Source: Streptomyces sp. NBC_00464 (GTDB lineage Bacteria > Actinomycetota > Actinomycetes > Streptomycetales > Streptomycetaceae). Taken from it: DNA of 64,000 nucleotides. The translations under genes and the position numbers were made by a program. Shown piece by piece: positions 62,066 through 64,000 of the stretch. Location of the stretch: assembly GCF_036013915.1 (NCBI RefSeq), contig NZ_CP107899.1:2914001-2978000 (forward strand). Reading direction: 5' to 3'. How positions within the stretch are numbered: position 1 is the stretch's first letter; the number at the start of each line of letters is the position of its first letter. Below the pieces are notes generated by a model. It was not told the DNA's origin and made no database searches. It saw only the letters and a list, made by a program, of their open reading frames with translations.

Positions 62066-63265
62066 CTAGTTGGCGCTGAGGAGCTTGAGCTCCGGGTGGG
62101 CGGTGCCGCCCTCGATCGCGGTGGACGAGATGTGCGAGACGACGCGCTCGTCGACCGGGTCGTTCGCCGGGTCGTCGTGCACGACCAGGTGCTCGTACGT
62201 GGTGGCGCGCTGCGCCGGGACCCGGTCCGCCTTGCGGATCAGGTCGATGATCTCCAGGCGGTTGGAGCGGTGCTTGGCACCGGCGGAGGAGACGACGTTC
62301 TCCTCCAGCATGATCGAGCCGAGGTCGTCCGCGCCGTAGTGCAGCGACAGCTGGCCGACCTCCTTGCCGGTGGTGAGCCAGGAGCCCTGGATGTGGGCGA
62401 CGTTGTCCAGGAAGAGCCGGGCGATCGCGATCATCCGCAGGTACTCGAAGAGCGTGGCCTGCGTCTGGCCCTTCAGCTTGTTGTTCTCCGGCTGGTACGT
62501 GTACGGGATGAAGGCGCGGAAGCCCCCGGTCCGGTCCTGCACGTCGCGGATCATGCTCAGGTGCTCGATGCGCTCGGCGTTCGTCTCGCCGGTGCCCATC
62601 AGCATGGTGGAGGTCGACTCGACACCGAGGCCGTGGGCGATCTCCATGATCTCCAGCCAGCGCTCGCCGGACTCCTTGAGCGGGGCGATGGCGGTGCGCG
62701 GCCGGGCCGGCAGCAGCTCGGCGCCGGCGCCGGCGAAGGAGTCGAGACCGGCGGCGTGGATCCGGCTGATGGCCTCCTCGGCGGAGACCTTCGAGATCCG
62801 GGCCATGTGCTCGATCTCGGAGGCGCCCAGCGAGTGGATGACCAGCTGCGGGAACGCCTTCTTGATCGCGGAGAAGTGCTCCTCGTAGTACTCCACGCCG
62901 TAGTCCGGGTGGTGCCCGCCCTGGAACATGATCTGCGTGCCGCCGAGCTCGACGGTCTCCGCACAGCGGCGCAGGATGTCGTCGAGGTCGCGGGACCAGC
63001 CCTTGGCGGTGTCCTTGGGCGCGGCGTAGAAGGCGCAGAACTTGCACGCCGTCACGCAGACGTTCGTGTAGTTGATGTTGCGCTCGATGATGTACGTCGC
63101 GATGTGCTCCGTACCGGCGTAGCGGCGCCGGCGCACGGCGTCCGCGGCCGCGCCCAACGCGTGCAGGGGCGCCGACCGGTAGAGGTCGAGGGCCTCCGCC
63201 GGAGTGATCCGGCCGCCTTCGGCGGCTCGGTCGAGGATGGGCTGGAGGTCGGCCTTCTCGGTCAC
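62066..63265 (-). CDS. mqnC: Cyclic dehypoxanthinyl futalosine synthase
   Basis: 399-residue radical-SAM enzyme of the futalosine menaquinone pathway, turning dehypoxanthine futalosine into its cyclic form. The iron-sulfur motif C-x3-C-x2-C is at Cys70, 74 and 77 (CVTACKFC); FQGGHHPD and SLGASEIEHMARIS, followed by GAGAELLPARPRTAI and STSTMLMGTGET, are family markers distinguishing it from MqnE and CofH. GTG 63265 follows GGTGACAG, a weak ribosome site. It shows that this organism makes menaquinone by the futalosine route. Confidence 0.93.
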   Translation of the reverse strand: MTEKADLQPILDRAAEGGRITPAEALDLYRSAPLHALGAAADAVRRRRYAGTEHIATYIIERNINYTNVCVTACKFCAFYAAPKDTAKGWSRDLDDILRRCAETVELGGTQIMFQGGHHPDYGVEYYEEHFSAIKKAFPQLVIHSLGASEIEHMARISKVSAEEAISRIHAAGLDSFAGAGAELLPARPRTAIAPLKESGERWLEIMEIAHGLGVESTSTMLMGTGETNAERIEHLSMIRDVQDRTGGFRAFIPYTYQPENNKLKGQTQATLFEYLRMIAIARLFLDNVAHIQGSWLTTGKEVGQLSLHYGADDLGSIMLEENVVSSAGAKHRSNRLEIIDLIRKADRVPAQRATTYEHLVVHDDPANDPVDERVVSHISSTAIEGGTAHPELKLLSAN

Positions 63266-63337
63266 CGGGCTGTCACCTTTCGGCGGTTTTTCAACGGATC
63301 TACGGACCGGTTCAGCGTACGCCAGCGCCGGTACGGG

Positions 63338-64000
63338 TCAGCGGCCGGACCGGGTCAGCGTGCCGTACGGGAGTCCGGCACCCCGCTCGTCGGACCGGAA
63401 CCGCAGGGTTCCGTCGGCCGCACGGGTGAAGTGGAGGTCGGCGGGCGTGGTGGTGCACAGCCCGGCCGTGCCGGGGCGTTCGGGATCGGCGCGTTCCCTG
63501 AGCTTCAGCTCCTTGTCCGTCCCGGAGGTGAGGGTGGCGATGCTGTAGCAGCTGACGTCCACGCCGAGTCCGGTGATCGTCGTCGTCATGTGGACGACCT
63601 CGGCACCCTTCTTCCCCTTCTCGAACACCGCGGTGAGTGTGCCGTGCGGCGCCCCGGTCGTCTTCTCGGTGAGCGGCCCCCGCCACGTACCGACGAAGGC
63701 GTCCGGGACCGCGTCCACCCGGTCCGGTGAGCCGGTGGCGGAGTCCGCGGGCGCGGACGGATCGGCGGAGGCGGTGCCGCTCGGAGAGGTGGCCGCCGGG
63801 GTGTTGCCGTGCTCGGCGCTGTCGGCGCCGCTCCCGCCCGGCATCAGGTCGAAGAGGAACGCGCTGCCCACCGTCACCGCGGCAAGCGCACCGGCCACCG
63901 CGAGGGCGACGGTGCAGCTGAGCCTGCGTCCCCGGTGCTCGCCGGGTCGCGAGTCCGCGCTCATGGTGACGGCGAACCGGGGATCGGGCGTGCGCTGCCC
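63338..64000 (-). CDS. Membrane-anchored protein, C-terminal part
   Basis: At least 220 residues, open to the window edge: there is no stop upstream of the ATG at 63964, and no ribosome site, so the real start may lie outside. A helix (about 15-40 after that ATG) leads to a Ser/Thr/Ala/Pro-rich hinge and a beta-rich outside domain (FVGTWRGPLTEKTTGAPHGTL, then two Cys in SCYS and LCTTT). This layout, preceded by PDPRFAVT, is seen at the ends of Streptomyces Ser/Thr protein kinases, but the kinase part is not visible here. Confidence 0.6.
   Translation of the reverse strand, partial: GQRTPDPRFAVTMSADSRPGEHRGRRLSCTVALAVAGALAAVTVGSAFLFDLMPGGSGADSAEHGNTPAATSPSGTASADPSAPADSATGSPDRVDAVPDAFVGTWRGPLTEKTTGAPHGTLTAVFEKGKKGAEVVHMTTTITGLGVDVSCYSIATLTSGTDKELKLRERADPERPGTAGLCTTTPADLHFTRAADGTLRFRSDERGAGLPYGTLTRSGR

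Noticed and set aside
1..64000. CRISPR arrays, tRNA or rRNA genes, prophage and intact insertion sequences
   Set aside because: No regularly spaced repeats, cloverleaf-like sequence, phage structural genes or intact transposase were seen; only the IS30 relic is present.

Overview
This window is a high-GC actinomycete chromosome segment, almost certainly Streptomyces. The evidence is a strong G/C third-position bias, many GTG and some TTG starts, leaderless-looking promoters with TAG/TAT-type -10 boxes, a WhiJ-like regulator plus DUF397 pair, class F sortase, futalosine-pathway menaquinone synthesis (MqnC), and one in-frame TTA (bldA-type) codon. All assignments come from reading the sequence; no database search was run.

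Layout. 1-9 kb: end of a RarD-like permease, a PheA/TfdB-type FAD monooxygenase behind a hairpin-masked ribosome site, a secreted Gly/His/Asn-rich surface protein coupled to a class F sortase, a VOC protein, a divergent MmyB-type regulator and NAD(P)H oxidoreductase pair, an FG-GAP-like anchored protein, a HAD phosphatase and a TetR regulator. 9-13.6 kb: ABC-2 exporter (permease, ATPase), a LolA-like exported protein and a long-chain polyprenyl diphosphate synthase. 13.7-19.2 kb: POT peptide transporter, CocE hydrolase with a clear terminator, then fumarylacetoacetase coupled to a GPP34/GOLPH3-like protein. 19.4-26.2 kb: a compact cassette of GntR regulator, AprB-like ferredoxin, SsuA/TauA-type ABC importer and an AprA-like flavoprotein fused to about nine HEAT repeats. 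This is the most unusual multigene unit here. 26.2-28.9 kb: Uma2-family protein and RecQ.

29.0-45.1 kb holds the complete 14-gene nuoA-N operon for complex I on the minus strand, read from nuoA at 45.1 kb to nuoN at 29.0 kb, with a Rex-type operator upstream of nuoA and a terminator after nuoN. Inside it are two local anomalies: a 66-base stretch of about 39% GC in nuoB and a perfect 16-base palindrome made of rare codons in nuoD. 45.9-48.1 kb: an NlpC/P60 wall hydrolase after a long leader, and an MFS exporter with a TTA codon.

48.1-53.7 kb looks like an accessory insertion between conserved respiratory loci. It carries an HATPase anti-sigma-like protein, a WhiJ-like XRE/DUF5753 regulator and DUF397 partner bracketed by copies of one operator-like motif, a relic of a MerR regulator abutting an IS30 transposase relic, a small secreted protein, and a small membrane protein paired with a double-HTH, zinc-ribbon, proline-rich protein.

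53.7-64 kb returns to conserved functions: MenJ-like geranylgeranyl reductase, GNAT acetyltransferase, zinc-ribbon membrane protein, MenG methyltransferase, a SigE-family sigma factor with a membrane protein and two tandem DUF3152 zincin-like proteins, MqnC, a degenerate amidohydrolase-like protein, and the end of a membrane-anchored protein. Polyprenyl synthase, MenJ-like reductase, MenG and MqnC make, methylate or saturate menaquinone, the electron acceptor of the encoded complex I, so a respiratory theme runs through much of the window.
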